From Frondihabitans sp. Leaf304 (lineage in GTDB: Bacteria; Actinomycetota; Actinomycetes; Actinomycetales; Microbacteriaceae): a DNA stretch of 64,000 nt. The DNA lies in assembly GCF_001423105.1 (NCBI RefSeq), contig NZ_LMNV01000002.1, forward strand, positions 1,293,694 through 1,357,693. Direction: 5' to 3'. The position numbers and the translations under genes are program-made. Every line of letters starts with the position of its first letter. Position 1 is the first letter of the stretch. Below the pieces are notes generated by a model. The model did no database searches. It was given only the letters and a program-made list of their open reading frames with translations, and was not told where the DNA came from. Of the stretch, positions 14,765 through 22,833 are shown piece after piece.

Positions 14765-16138
14765 ATGGGCTCCCCCACCCTGGTCTGGTTGCGCGACGAC
14801 CTACGAATCGGCGACAACCCCGCACTGCACAAGGCAGTCGAGCGCGGCGAGCCGATCGTCGTCGTCTACGTGCTCGAAGACGACTCGCGCGGGCTTCGTC
14901 CCCTCGGCGCCGCTTCGAGATGGTGGCTGCACCAGAGCCTCACCGCCCTCGGCGACGACCTGGAGAAACGCGGCGCGGCACTGACGTTGCGCACGGGTGA
15001 TGCCGTCACCGTCATCCCCGATCTGGTCGACGAGATCGGAGCGGGCGCGGTCTACTGGAACCGCCGGTACGGCAAAGCCGCTCGCGAGATCGACACCGCG
15101 ATCAAGAGCGGTCTTCACGAGCAAGACATCGAAGCCCACAGCTTTCAGGGCAGCCTGATGTTCGAACCATGGACGATCCAGACGGGTTCCGGCACACCGT
15201 TCAAGGTCTTCACTCCCTTCTATCGCGCGTGCCTGGAGCAACCGGAGCCGCGGCACCCCTACCCGGCGCCGAAGCAGCTCGACGGCCTGAAGCCGGAGCC
15301 GAAGAGTGACGACCTCGGATCCTGGGGTCTTCTCCCCACGAAGCCCGACTGGGCGTCCGGGCTGCGTGACCGCTGGGTGCCCGGAGAGCACGAGGCGCAT
15401 GCCACTCTCGAGCGCTTCATCGGCGACGATCTCGCGCAGTACAACGATCGCGACTTCCCCGCCGACGACACCACCAGCCATCTTTCGCCGTATCTGCGAT
15501 TCGGTGAGATCAGCCCGTTCCAGGTGTGGCATCGGGTGCGGGGCGACCTCTCGGCCCCCCAGCGTGCGCAGGCCGCCGGGTTCCTCCGCGAGGTCGTCTG
15601 GCGTGAGTTCAACTACACCGTGCTCTTTGCGAACCCCGACCTCGCGACCTCGAATTACCGGCCCGAGTTCGATGCGTTCGAGTGGGCGACACCCGAGCCC
15701 GGCGAGGTCGAGGCGTGGCAGCAGGGCAAAACGGGCATCCCCCTGGTCGACGCCGGTATGCGCGAGCTGTGGTCGTCGGGAGTCATGCACAACCGCGTGC
15801 GCATGGTGACCGCGAGCTTCTTGATCAAGAACCTCCTGATCGACTGGCGGGTCGGCGAGCAGTGGTTCTGGGATTGCCTGGTCGACGCCGACGAGGCCAG
15901 CAACCCCGGCAACTGGCAGTGGGTCGCCGGCTCCGGTGCCGATGCTGCGCCGTACTTCCGCGTGTTTAACCCCGTGCTGCAGGCCGACAAGTTCGACAAG
16001 CATGGCGAGTACATCCGCCAGTGGGTGCCCGAATACGGCACCGACGACTACCCCGAGCCGATGGTCGACCTCAAGGCCAGCCGAGCTCAGGCCCTCGCGG
16101 CCTACGCCGACATGCGAACCAAGGCAGGGCTGAAGTGA
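14765..16138 (+). CDS. phr: Deoxyribodipyrimidine photolyase (class I)
   Basis: It repairs UV-induced cyclobutane pyrimidine dimers with blue light and FAD. The 457 residues start LVWLRDDLRIGDNPAL (antenna domain) and hold the C-terminal FAD-binding domain, with TSHLSPYLRFGEISP, WREFNYTVLF, MRELWSSGVMHNRVRMVTASFLIK in separate segments and DADEASNPGNWQWVAGSGADA. The tryptophans needed for electron transfer to FAD lie in these segments. The ATG follows the MarR stop directly, and its own stop overlaps the next gene as GTGA. Confidence 0.95.
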   Translation: MGSPTLVWLRDDLRIGDNPALHKAVERGEPIVVVYVLEDDSRGLRPLGAASRWWLHQSLTALGDDLEKRGAALTLRTGDAVTVIPDLVDEIGAGAVYWNRRYGKAAREIDTAIKSGLHEQDIEAHSFQGSLMFEPWTIQTGSGTPFKVFTPFYRACLEQPEPRHPYPAPKQLDGLKPEPKSDDLGSWGLLPTKPDWASGLRDRWVPGEHEAHATLERFIGDDLAQYNDRDFPADDTTSHLSPYLRFGEISPFQVWHRVRGDLSAPQRAQAAGFLREVVWREFNYTVLFANPDLATSNYRPEFDAFEWATPEPGEVEAWQQGKTGIPLVDAGMRELWSSGVMHNRVRMVTASFLIKNLLIDWRVGEQWFWDCLVDADEASNPGNWQWVAGSGADAAPYFRVFNPVLQADKFDKHGEYIRQWVPEYGTDDYPEPMVDLKASRAQALAAYADMRTKAGLK

Positions 16139-17604
16139 CCCCATTCGACGAAGCACTCCGCGGCGTCGACCGGCTGTTCGAGCAGCGGTCCACCGAGACG
16201 CGGGCCCCGAGCGCGTCGTACGGGGTCTTCACGCCGGGCGGCCTTGTGCACACCGGGTCGACCGGGGCCGTGGCGGGATCCTCGCCCACCGCCGACACGA
16301 TCTACCGAATCGCCTCGTGCACGAAGAGCTTTACGGCGACCGTCGTCCTCGCCCTTCGCGACGCCGGGCAGCTGGGCCTCGACAACCCGATCACGCGCTA
16401 CATCCCGGCGTTCGAGGCGGTTCGTCTGCCGACCGCCGACTCCCCCGTGCCGACGATCCGGATGCTGCTGACGATGTCGGCGGGCTTCCCGACCGACGAC
16501 CCCTGGGGCGACCGGCAGGAGTCGATCACCGACGACGAACTCGACGCGCTCCTCGGCACGGGCCTCCGGTTCGACAGCGTTCCCGGCACGACCTTCGCGT
16601 ACTCCAATCTCGGCTATGCGCTTCTCGGACGCATCATCAGCGTCGTCGCCGGGCGCCCCTACCGCGATGTCGTCACCGACACGATCCTCCGACCCCTCGG
16701 CCTCACATCGACCGGTTTCGTTCGACCGGACGACGACTCCCGGCTCGCGATCGGCCACCGGCGGCTCGACGACGAGTGGCAACCGCTGCCGTTCTCCGGG
16801 CCGGGCGGCTTCTCATCGATCGGCGGCCTCTTCAGCACAGTGACCGATCTTGCGCGGTGGGCGCGCTGGCTGGCGTCGGCCTTCGACGGTGCGGCTCGCG
16901 ATGCCGGTGCCGACGACGCCGCACGATCTGTCAGCTCGGCAGACCACGACGGCATCCTTTCGAGATCGTCGCGACGCGAGATGCAGCAGTTCCAGCGATT
17001 CGTACCGTCGGTGTCGGCCTCCACCGGCAGCCCCGCCGGCTACGGGTTCGGGCTGTTCGTCGAGGAGGTGCCCGGGCTCGGGCCGGTCGTGTCGCACTCG
17101 GGCGGGTATCCGGGCTTTTCGGCGCACATGCGCTGGCACGCCGGATCCGGCATAGGTATCGTGGCCTTCGAGAACGCCACCTACGCGCAGGTGTCGGTGC
17201 CCGCGGCGGCGACTCTGCACGCCCTCCTCAGCGAGGTGGGCGCCGTGCCCGCGGCCGAGGTGTGGCCCGAAACCCGTGTCGCGCAGGCTGCCGTCGATGC
17301 CGCTGTGCGCGGGGGCTCCCTATTCGATCCGGCCCTCGTCTCACCCAACGTCGAGCTCGACATCCCCTTCACCCATCGGCGGCGCGTCTGGGCCGAGGCG
17401 ATCGCCGCGGTCGGAGAGCTCGAACCGGCCTCGCTGCCCGACCGCCTCACGGTCGACGCCGACGCGGGTGAATCATCCCAGGCCCCATCGCACCTCCGCT
17501 GGCGGATCGTCGGCGACCGGGGCGCCCTTCGCGTCGAGATCCGCCTCACTCCCGAGGGAACCCCGCGCGTCCAAACACTGACCGTGCGCCCCGAGCACGC
17601 CTGA
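16135..17604 (+). CDS. Serine hydrolase, beta-lactamase (class C) family
   Basis: The 489-residue protein is a penicillin-binding-protein-like hydrolase. The nucleophile motif SxxK is in IASCTKSF, the YxN motif in FAYSNLGYALLG, and the third motif HSGGYPGF replaces KTG. It has no clear signal peptide, so it may act in the cytoplasm as an esterase or peptidase. The last about 120 residues form an extra C-terminal domain. The GTG start overlaps the photolyase stop (GTGA). The link with a DNA repair gene is by operon only. Confidence 0.88.
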   Translation: MTPFDEALRGVDRLFEQRSTETRAPSASYGVFTPGGLVHTGSTGAVAGSSPTADTIYRIASCTKSFTATVVLALRDAGQLGLDNPITRYIPAFEAVRLPTADSPVPTIRMLLTMSAGFPTDDPWGDRQESITDDELDALLGTGLRFDSVPGTTFAYSNLGYALLGRIISVVAGRPYRDVVTDTILRPLGLTSTGFVRPDDDSRLAIGHRRLDDEWQPLPFSGPGGFSSIGGLFSTVTDLARWARWLASAFDGAARDAGADDAARSVSSADHDGILSRSSRREMQQFQRFVPSVSASTGSPAGYGFGLFVEEVPGLGPVVSHSGGYPGFSAHMRWHAGSGIGIVAFENATYAQVSVPAAATLHALLSEVGAVPAAEVWPETRVAQAAVDAAVRGGSLFDPALVSPNVELDIPFTHRRRVWAEAIAAVGELEPASLPDRLTVDADAGESSQAPSHLRWRIVGDRGALRVEIRLTPEGTPRVQTLTVRPEHA

Positions 17605-17618
17605 TCGTCGGCCGTCAG

Positions 17619-17675
17619 CGAGAGTCCAGTAGATGCGGGTTCGGTGCCCGGCGACACGCACCTACTGGAGTCTCG
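17619..17675. repeat. 57-bp inverted repeat
   Basis: Arms CGAGAGTCCAGTAGATGCG / CGCACCTACTGGAGTCTCG pair at 17 of 19 positions around 19 bases. There is no U-tract. It lies between the serine hydrolase and the GNAT gene. No second full copy was seen. Confidence 0.78.
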
Positions 17676-17724
17676 AATCCCAGCGGCGAAAGCGGGGCGC
17701 AGGGGCGATCGGTACGCTCGGAGG

Positions 17725-18165
17725 ATGACCGTCACGTATCACCGCGCGCCCACCGCTGAGCTCGATCCGGTCGTGCTGTATCGGATCCTTCGGCTGCGGG
17801 TCGACGTCTTCGTGGTCGAGCAGGAGTGCGCCTACCCGGAACTCGACGGGCGCGACCTCGAAGAAGGCACCGTCCAATTCTGGGCCGAGGTCGACGGCGA
17901 GGTAACGGCGACGCTGCGCCTTCTCGACGACGGCGACTCCGTCCGGCGTATCGGACGCGTCGCCACCGCGGTCGCCGCGCGCGGGCAGGGGCACGCGGGC
18001 GTGCTGATGCAGCAGGCGGTCGATGCCAGCGGCGGGCGAGCGATGCGGCTCGATGCGCAGGCACGCCTGGAGGGCTGGTACGGCCGCTTCGGGTTCGTGC
18101 GCGACGGCGCCGACTTTCTCGAGGACGACATCGTGCATGCGCCGATGGCGCGCCCAGCAAGCTGA
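17725..18165 (+). CDS. GNAT acetyltransferase, ElaA family
   Basis: The 146-residue protein starts with the ElaA pattern YHRAPTAELDPVVLYRILRLRVDVFVVEQECAY split over the first 45 residues. The acetyl-CoA loop is AVAARGQGHAGVLM, and the end has WYGRFGFVRDGADFLEDDI-VHAPM. The substrate is unknown. TACGCT lies 6 bases before the ATG (leaderless), although the GGAGG in between could also act. The C-terminal codons lie inside the first unit of a 26-bp tandem repeat. Confidence 0.88.
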   Translation: MTVTYHRAPTAELDPVVLYRILRLRVDVFVVEQECAYPELDGRDLEEGTVQFWAEVDGEVTATLRLLDDGDSVRRIGRVATAVAARGQGHAGVLMQQAVDASGGRAMRLDAQARLEGWYGRFGFVRDGADFLEDDIVHAPMARPAS

Positions 18166-18246
18166 GCCCGATGGCGCGGCCGGCAAGCTGAGCCCGATGG
18201 CGCGCCCGGCACGCTGAACCCGGAGGTGCGCCCCGCACGCTGCCCC
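18143..18246 (+). repeat. Four 26-bp tandem repeats running through a stop codon
   Basis: Units start CGATGGCGCGCCCAGCAAGC (18143), 18169, 18195 and CGGAGGTGCGCCCC (18221). Unit 1 encodes the last residues and stop of the GNAT protein; the others repeat the same bases, stop included in units 2 and 3, as non-coding copies. Confidence 0.88.
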
Positions 18247-18344
18247 TGGCAGACGAACCGCAGGATCCTGCCCCCGCCGCTCGACCGAACCATTCTTCTC
18301 GGAAACCTGTCAATCAGATGCCTCCCGGGTAATACACTCGAAAA

Positions 18345-18926
18345 ATGGCACGCCGCGACACACCACCCCGCGAACGACTCCTTCTCGCCGCTCACGCGGA
18401 ATTCGCAGAGCGAGGGCTCGCCGGGGCGCGAATCGACACCATCGCCCGACAGGCCGAGGCCAGCAAAGAGCGGCTGTACGCGCACTTCAAGACGAAGCGC
18501 GACCTGTTCGACGCGGCTCTGGCCGACTCGCTCGACCGATGGGTCGCAGCCGTGCCGATGGACGCTCGCGATCTGCCCGGGTGGGCTTCGCGCCTCTACC
18601 TGCACTTCGCGGGTCATCGTGACGACGCGCGCCTTCTGCTCTGGGGTCAGATCGAGGGCGTGACGTTTGCCGCTCCCGGAGTCATCGACCACGAAGAGCT
18701 AGACGCACGCCGAAAGAGCGTGCTCGACGCTCAGAACGAGGGCCTCATCAGCCCGGACTGGCGGCCCGACGAGGTGCTCACCCTCGTGTTCGGACTCGTT
18801 CTCTCGTGGTTCGTGACGCCAGGTACGACGAACCTCCACCTTCGCAACGACGACCGTCGCGCAGCTGTCATCCACCAGGCCGTGACCCGGCTCATCGCCG
18901 GTAATCCCCTGCCCGTCACCGACTGA
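18345..18926 (+). CDS. TetR-family transcriptional regulator
   Basis: The 193-residue protein has an N-terminal HTH (RERLLLAAHAEFAERGLAGA, then IDTIARQAEASKERLYAHF) and a C-terminal ligand domain with the TetR_C pattern. TACACT at 18333-18338 lies 6 bases before the ATG, so it is leaderless. It sits 33 bases upstream of the dienelactone hydrolase gene on the same strand and may control it. The ligand is unknown. Confidence 0.88.
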   Translation: MARRDTPPRERLLLAAHAEFAERGLAGARIDTIARQAEASKERLYAHFKTKRDLFDAALADSLDRWVAAVPMDARDLPGWASRLYLHFAGHRDDARLLLWGQIEGVTFAAPGVIDHEELDARRKSVLDAQNEGLISPDWRPDEVLTLVFGLVLSWFVTPGTTNLHLRNDDRRAAVIHQAVTRLIAGNPLPVTD

Positions 18927-18959
18927 CAGCACCGGTCCGCCAAGGAGTAGCCTCCCCTC

Positions 18960-19745
18960 GTGACCCTCGACCGAGACTCCCTGACCCCTGCCCTCCGCGA
19001 CGTGCTCGACAGCGTCCCCGACACCTCCGGCGTCGTCACCGAAAGCGTGATGAACACCGCCGGTGGCACCGACATCGAGGGCTACGTCGCCCGCCCCGAG
19101 GGCCACGACCTCCGCCCCGGCGTACTCGTGATCCACGACTGGTTCGGCCTCGTCGACCACGTGAAGGTGCGCGCCGAGATGCTCGCCCGCCTCGGCTACG
19201 TCGCTCTCGCGGGCGACATCTACGGTGCCGACGATCGTCCGGCCAACGGCGACGAAGCGGCTGCCCTCGCCGGCAAGTTCTATGGCGACACCGACCTCTT
19301 TCGCGAGCGCGTCCTCGCAAACCTCGACGTGCTCCGCGCGACCCCGGGCGTCGACCCGGAGCGAATCGCCGTCATGGGCTACTGCTTCGGCGGCTCGGCC
19401 TCGCTCGAGGCGGTGCGCGCCGGAGCGGACGTCGCGGGTGTGGTCTCGTTCCACGGCGGCCTGAAGACGGGCGCGCCTGCCGAGCCCGGCTCGGTCAGCG
19501 CGCCGGTGCTCGTACTGACGGGCGCTGACGACCCGGTTGTTCCGCCGAGCGACGTGGTCGCGTTCGAAGACGAGATGAAGAGCGCGGGATCCGATGACTG
19601 GCAGGTCGTCACCTACTCCGGCGCCCTTCACGCGTTCGCCGTTCCGGACGCCGACGCGCCCGAGCACGGCGCCGCCTTCCAGGCCACCGCCAATCGCCGG
19701 TCGTGGGCCGCGATGCAGACCTTCTTCGGTGAGGTGTTCGCGTAG
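18960..19745 (+). CDS. Dienelactone hydrolase family protein
   Basis: This is an alpha/beta hydrolase with a cysteine nucleophile. VMGYCFGGSASLEAV holds the catalytic Cys, GADDPVVP the Asp region, and GALHAFAV the His. VIHDWFGLVDHVK is the typical oxyanion segment. The 261-residue length fits. The natural substrate may be a lactone from aromatic degradation, but there are no such genes nearby. The GTG has TAGCCT 6 bases upstream and AAGGAG 12 bases upstream; either mode of start is possible. Confidence 0.87.
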   Translation: MTLDRDSLTPALRDVLDSVPDTSGVVTESVMNTAGGTDIEGYVARPEGHDLRPGVLVIHDWFGLVDHVKVRAEMLARLGYVALAGDIYGADDRPANGDEAAALAGKFYGDTDLFRERVLANLDVLRATPGVDPERIAVMGYCFGGSASLEAVRAGADVAGVVSFHGGLKTGAPAEPGSVSAPVLVLTGADDPVVPPSDVVAFEDEMKSAGSDDWQVVTYSGALHAFAVPDADAPEHGAAFQATANRRSWAAMQTFFGEVFA

Positions 19746-19803
19746 GCGAGCGGAGCGACCGGCGTCTCGTGAGGGTGCGATCTACACCCACATGATGGGC
19801 GTG

Positions 19804-19934
19804 CACCGGCCTAAACGGCACAGACCCGCACGATCGGCATAAACAGCCCGGCTAGGGCAGGTGTTTAGGCCGGTGGTGCGGGTCTGTGCCGGTTGCGCGG
19901 GTCTGTGCCGGCTACGCGGGTCCGTGCCCCTGGA
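19804..19934. repeat. Compound repeat: 72-bp inverted repeat plus 19-bp direct repeats
   Basis: Perfect arms CACCGGCCTAAAC (19804-19816) / GTTTAGGCCGGTG (19863-19875). Next to each arm stand GGCACAGACCCGCAC and its exact reverse complement (19876-19890), which then repeats about three times with a 19-base period to 19928. It lies between the convergent hydrolase and ribH genes. Confidence 0.82.
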
Positions 19935-19941
19935 ACAGTGG

Positions 19942-20433
19942 TCAGGCGACGCTGACCGACGCCGCCGCAAGCTGACGCAGCGTCAGCACCGTCTCGACCG
20001 CGGCCGAAGCGGCCTCCGCACCCTTGTCTTCTTTCGAGTCGGGGTAGCCGGCCCGGTCGATGCCCTGCTGCTCGTCGTCGAGGGTGAGCAGCCCGAAGCC
20101 GACGGGCTTGCCCGTGTCGATCGCCACTCGAGTGAGCCCAGAGGTCGCGGCGTCCGAGACGTATTCGAAATGGGGCGTACCGCCGCGGATGATGACTCCG
20201 AGGGCAACGACCGCGTCGGCACCGTTCTCGAGTGCGGCCTTCGCCACGACCGGAAGCTCGAAGCTGCCGGGCACCCGCACGACCGAGACCGTGGCATTCA
20301 TGGCCTCGAGCGACCGGAGCGCTCCGGCGAGAAGGCCTTCGGCGATGACCGTGTGCCAGGTGCCTGAGACGACCGTGACACGGACTCCCGTGCCGTCGAT
20401 GTCGCTGGTGGTGGGTGCTCCCTCGCCGCTCAT
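19942..20433 (-). CDS. ribH: 6,7-dimethyl-8-ribityllumazine synthase
   Basis: It condenses the ribityl pyrimidine with dihydroxybutanone phosphate in riboflavin synthesis and forms icosahedral shells in many species. Motifs are [32 protein letters not shown] and [10 protein letters not shown]. The 163 residues fit the family. The ATG overlaps the ribB stop (ATGA). Its Shine-Dalgarno AAGGAG lies in a sequence identical to one end of the 84-bp palindromic element. Confidence 0.95.
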   Translation of the reverse strand: MSGEGAPTTSDIDGTGVRVTVVSGTWHTVIAEGLLAGALRSLEAMNATVSVVRVPGSFELPVVAKAALENGADAVVALGVIIRGGTPHFEYVSDAATSGLTRVAIDTGKPVGFGLLTLDDEQQGIDRAGYPDSKEDKGAEAASAAVETVLTLRQLAAASVSVA

Positions 20434-21101
20434 GCGGTTTCTCCTTCAAATTCTGACGTGCTGTCGGACGTGGTGGTCTGGGCTGGTGCGTCGAGCCAGT
20501 CGACGAGCTGGGCGATCGTGATGACCGGCACGCCCTCGCGAGCACCGAACTCGCGCAGGGCCGGCAACCGCATCATCTCGCCGTCGTCGGCGACGATCTC
20601 GCTGATCACGCCGACCGGCTGGAGCCCCGCGGCGATCATGAGGTCGACAGCCGCCTCGGTGTGTCCGTTGCGCACCCGCACACCGCCCGCGACCGCGCGG
20701 AGCGGCAGGATGTGGCCGGGCCGGTGCAGGTCGGATCGGACCGACTCGGGGTCGGCCAACACCCGCAGGGTCCGGGCTCGGTCGTGCGCCGAGATGCCGG
20801 TCGTCACGCCCGACACCGCGTCGACGCTGATCGTGTAGGCCGTGCCCCGAACGTCTTCGTTGTGGGCGACCATCGGCGGCAGGTCGAGCCGGTCGGCGAT
20901 CTCGGCCGTCATCGGCGCACACACGAATCCCGATGAGTAGCGGACCAGCCAGGCCAGCCACTCCTTCGAGGCGAGCTCGGCCGAGAGGATGATGTCGCCC
21001 TCGTTCTCGCGCGACTCGTCGTCGGCGACGATCACCGGGCGCCCCAGGCGCAGCTGCTCCAGCGCGGTGTCGATGGTGTCGAGCGAGGTGGTCACGGTCA
21101 C
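20430..21101 (-). CDS. ribB: 3,4-dihydroxy-2-butanone 4-phosphate synthase (stand-alone RibB)
   Basis: It makes dihydroxybutanone phosphate from ribulose 5-phosphate. [16 protein letters not shown] holds the metal-binding and catalytic acidic residues, followed by [15 protein letters not shown] and [13 protein letters not shown]. The 223 residues end just after the RibB domain, so the GTP cyclohydrolase II half usual in actinobacterial RibBA is absent; ribA must be elsewhere. The last residues (EFEGETA) are encoded by a half copy of the 84-bp element. The GTG start overlaps the ribE stop (GTGA). Confidence 0.92.
   Translation of the reverse strand: MTVTTSLDTIDTALEQLRLGRPVIVADDESRENEGDIILSAELASKEWLAWLVRYSSGFVCAPMTAEIADRLDLPPMVAHNEDVRGTAYTISVDAVSGVTTGISAHDRARTLRVLADPESVRSDLHRPGHILPLRAVAGGVRVRNGHTEAAVDLMIAAGLQPVGVISEIVADDGEMMRLPALREFGAREGVPVITIAQLVDWLDAPAQTTTSDSTSEFEGETA
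20434..20453 (-). repeat. Half copy of the 84-bp element, used as ribH ribosome-binding site
   Basis: The plus-strand bases GCGGTTTCTCCTTCAAATTC match the reverse complement of the left end of copy D (58574 onward) over nearly the full 20 bases. On the minus strand it gives AAGGAG before the ribH ATG and the last codons of ribB. Confidence 0.7.
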
Positions 21102-21730
21102 AGAGCCGTCCCCACCGTCTGGATCTCGTCGATCCGCAGCATGCGACGCACGTGACGCGCCAGCACGTCGGTCTCGACATTGACCCGATCGCCGATGGAC
21201 TTCTGCCCCAGCGTCGTCGCGGCGAGGGTCTCGGGAATCAACGACACCTCGAACCACCCATCCGCGGCTCCGGGCTCCGAGATGTCACTCACGGTCAGGC
21301 TCACGCCCTCGAGGGTGACCGAGCCCTTGTCGACAAGAAGCGGGGCGAGCTCTTCCGACAGGCTGAAGCGCAGTCGGCGCCAGGCGTCGCCCGGGTGGAT
21401 CTCGAGGAGCTCGGAGGTGCCGTCGACGTGACCCTGCACGATGTGGCCGCCGAGTCGATCGCCGACGCGTGCTGCCCGCTCGAGGTTGACGCGGGATCCT
21501 GCGGTCAGGTCTCCGATCGTGCTCATGACGAGGGTCTGCCGCATCACGTCGGCCGTGAAGGTCTCGTCGGTCGAGGCGACCACGGTGAGGCACACGCCGC
21601 TGACGGCGATCGAGTCGCCGTGGTGGACGCCGTCGACGGCGAGCGGCCCTCGGACGGTCAGGCGGACGGAGTCGTCTCCGGCGTCGACCTGGACGATCTC
21701 GCCCAGCTCTTCGATGATTCCCGTGAACAC
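21098..21730 (-). CDS. ribE: Riboflavin synthase, alpha chain
   Basis: It dismutates two 6,7-dimethyl-8-ribityllumazine molecules to riboflavin. The 210-residue protein is two lumazine-binding barrels in tandem: [12 protein letters not shown] and [13 protein letters not shown] in the first, [13 protein letters not shown] and [13 protein letters not shown] in the second. The GTG start has GGAGG 6 bases upstream. It is the first gene of the rib operon after the FMN riboswitch. Confidence 0.95.
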   Translation of the reverse strand: MFTGIIEELGEIVQVDAGDDSVRLTVRGPLAVDGVHHGDSIAVSGVCLTVVASTDETFTADVMRQTLVMSTIGDLTAGSRVNLERAARVGDRLGGHIVQGHVDGTSELLEIHPGDAWRRLRFSLSEELAPLLVDKGSVTLEGVSLTVSDISEPGAADGWFEVSLIPETLAATTLGQKSIGDRVNVETDVLARHVRRMLRIDEIQTVGTAL

Positions 21731-21837
21731 GTGGGGCCTCCGGTCAATGATGTCGATGGTGATGACAGAGCACTCCGGGGAAAGGTCGACCGATGGCCGC
21801 CACCCGCGCACCAGGAAATACAGGTGTGCACGGGCAC

Positions 21838-21981
21838 GCGCTGCCTCCCATCCGGACTTTCACCGTCGGTACTGGAATCACACCAGTTCAGCCGACTGCG
21901 CGCCGCGATCATGATGATCGCGGTTCACAGGCGGGTCGCGGACTATACCGCCGGTTCAGAATCTCACTGACCCCGGAGCGC
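21838..21981 (-). ncRNA. FMN riboswitch (RFN element)
   Basis: On the minus strand the conserved blocks occur in order: GGGGTCAGTGAGATTCTG, AACCGGCGGTATAGTCCGCG, GTGTGATTCCAGTACCGACG, then GGTGAAAGTCCGGATGGGAG. These are the P1, P2-P3 and P5-P6 parts of the FMN aptamer. A variable hairpin (CGCGATCATCATGATCGCG) forms the P3/P4 region. It lies about 107 bases before ribE and should switch off ribE-ribB-ribH when FMN is plentiful. Whether control is by termination or by hiding the ribE start is not clear. Confidence 0.95.
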
Positions 21982-22118
21982 GTTGCTTAATTCTCAAGTT
22001 AGCACCGGATTGTTTCGGCCGTCTTACGCATTACGTCCGTCGACATTTCGCCGCCCGCGCACGGCCAAAAAGCCCGGAAAACCAAGGATCCGCCGCCTCC
22101 GCCGCAGGAACGTGCCTC

Positions 22119-22811
22119 TCAGCGGACGATCAGCCCGATCCGCGCGGCCAGCAGCGGTGCGAGCAGGCCGAGCTGGAACTCGTCGATCACGGCCCCCGAC
22201 ACCCCCTCGAGCCCGTCGACCCGGTCGAAGGTCGCACCGCGGAGGTCGACGGACGCCAACCGGGCGCCCGTGACATCGAGCGAGCCCAGGCGGCAGTCGA
22301 CAAGCGACACCCGGGTCGCGACGGCCCCGCCCAGGTCGAGTTCACCGATCGAGCAGCCCTCGATGACCACGTCGGTGAGCGTCGACGAGCGCAGATTCAG
22401 GTAGTCGATCTTGCCGCCCGAGAGGCGCAGCGACTCGATCTCGGAGTCGAACAGCTCGGCGGACCCCCACCGCGGCCGATCGAGTCGAACGGCCCGCCAG
22501 GTCGTGCGAGCGGCCTTGAGCTCGGGCGCGAACGAGTCGACGAAGCGCGACTCGACGAACCGGCCTCCCCGGAGCCGCGCTCCCCCGAGGCTCACGCCGT
22601 CGAAGACGCACTCCCTGAAGCTCGAGCCCTCGAGGTCGTAGTCGGTGAGGTCGCCGCCGTCGAAGCGCACTCCGTCGTGTGATTCGCGCGACCCCAGGTC
22701 TTCGGCCGACCCGGAGACCAGTGATTCGGCATCCAGGTCGGGATCGTCGACGCGAGGCGCCTCGACCTCGTCGCCGGTGGTCTTCTTCGTCGGTCGTCGC
22801 GCAGTGGCCAT
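22119..22811 (-). CDS. Pentapeptide repeat protein
   Basis: The 230-residue protein has a charged N-terminal tail with about 45 residues (ARRPTKKTTGDE), then about 20 degenerate A(D/N)LxX five-residue repeats such as FRECVFDGVSLGGARLRGG and SVDLRGATFD. Such proteins form a right-handed beta helix; some shield DNA gyrase from quinolones, but most have no known role. TACCGT lies 6 bases before the ATG. That -10 overlaps the -10 of the divergent gene at 22834. Confidence 0.88.
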   Translation of the reverse strand: MATARRPTKKTTGDEVEAPRVDDPDLDAESLVSGSAEDLGSRESHDGVRFDGGDLTDYDLEGSSFRECVFDGVSLGGARLRGGRFVESRFVDSFAPELKAARTTWRAVRLDRPRWGSAELFDSEIESLRLSGGKIDYLNLRSSTLTDVVIEGCSIGELDLGGAVATRVSLVDCRLGSLDVTGARLASVDLRGATFDRVDGLEGVSGAVIDEFQLGLLAPLLAARIGLIVR

Positions 22812-22817
22812 GCCAGA

Positions 22818-22827
22818 ACGGTACCGT
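22818..22827. promoter_or_regulatory. Palindromic overlapping divergent -10 elements
   Basis: The 10-bp palindrome ACGGTACCGT contains TACCGT on both strands, sharing the central TA. On each strand the hexamer is 6 bases from an ATG (22811 minus, 22834 plus). Two leaderless genes therefore start only 22 bp apart from one symmetrical site. Confidence 0.75.
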
Positions 22828-22833
22828 CGGGGT

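Noticed and set aside
20040-20545. Other-frame ORFs over ribH and ribB
   Set aside because: They have no domain content and overlap well-supported riboflavin genes.
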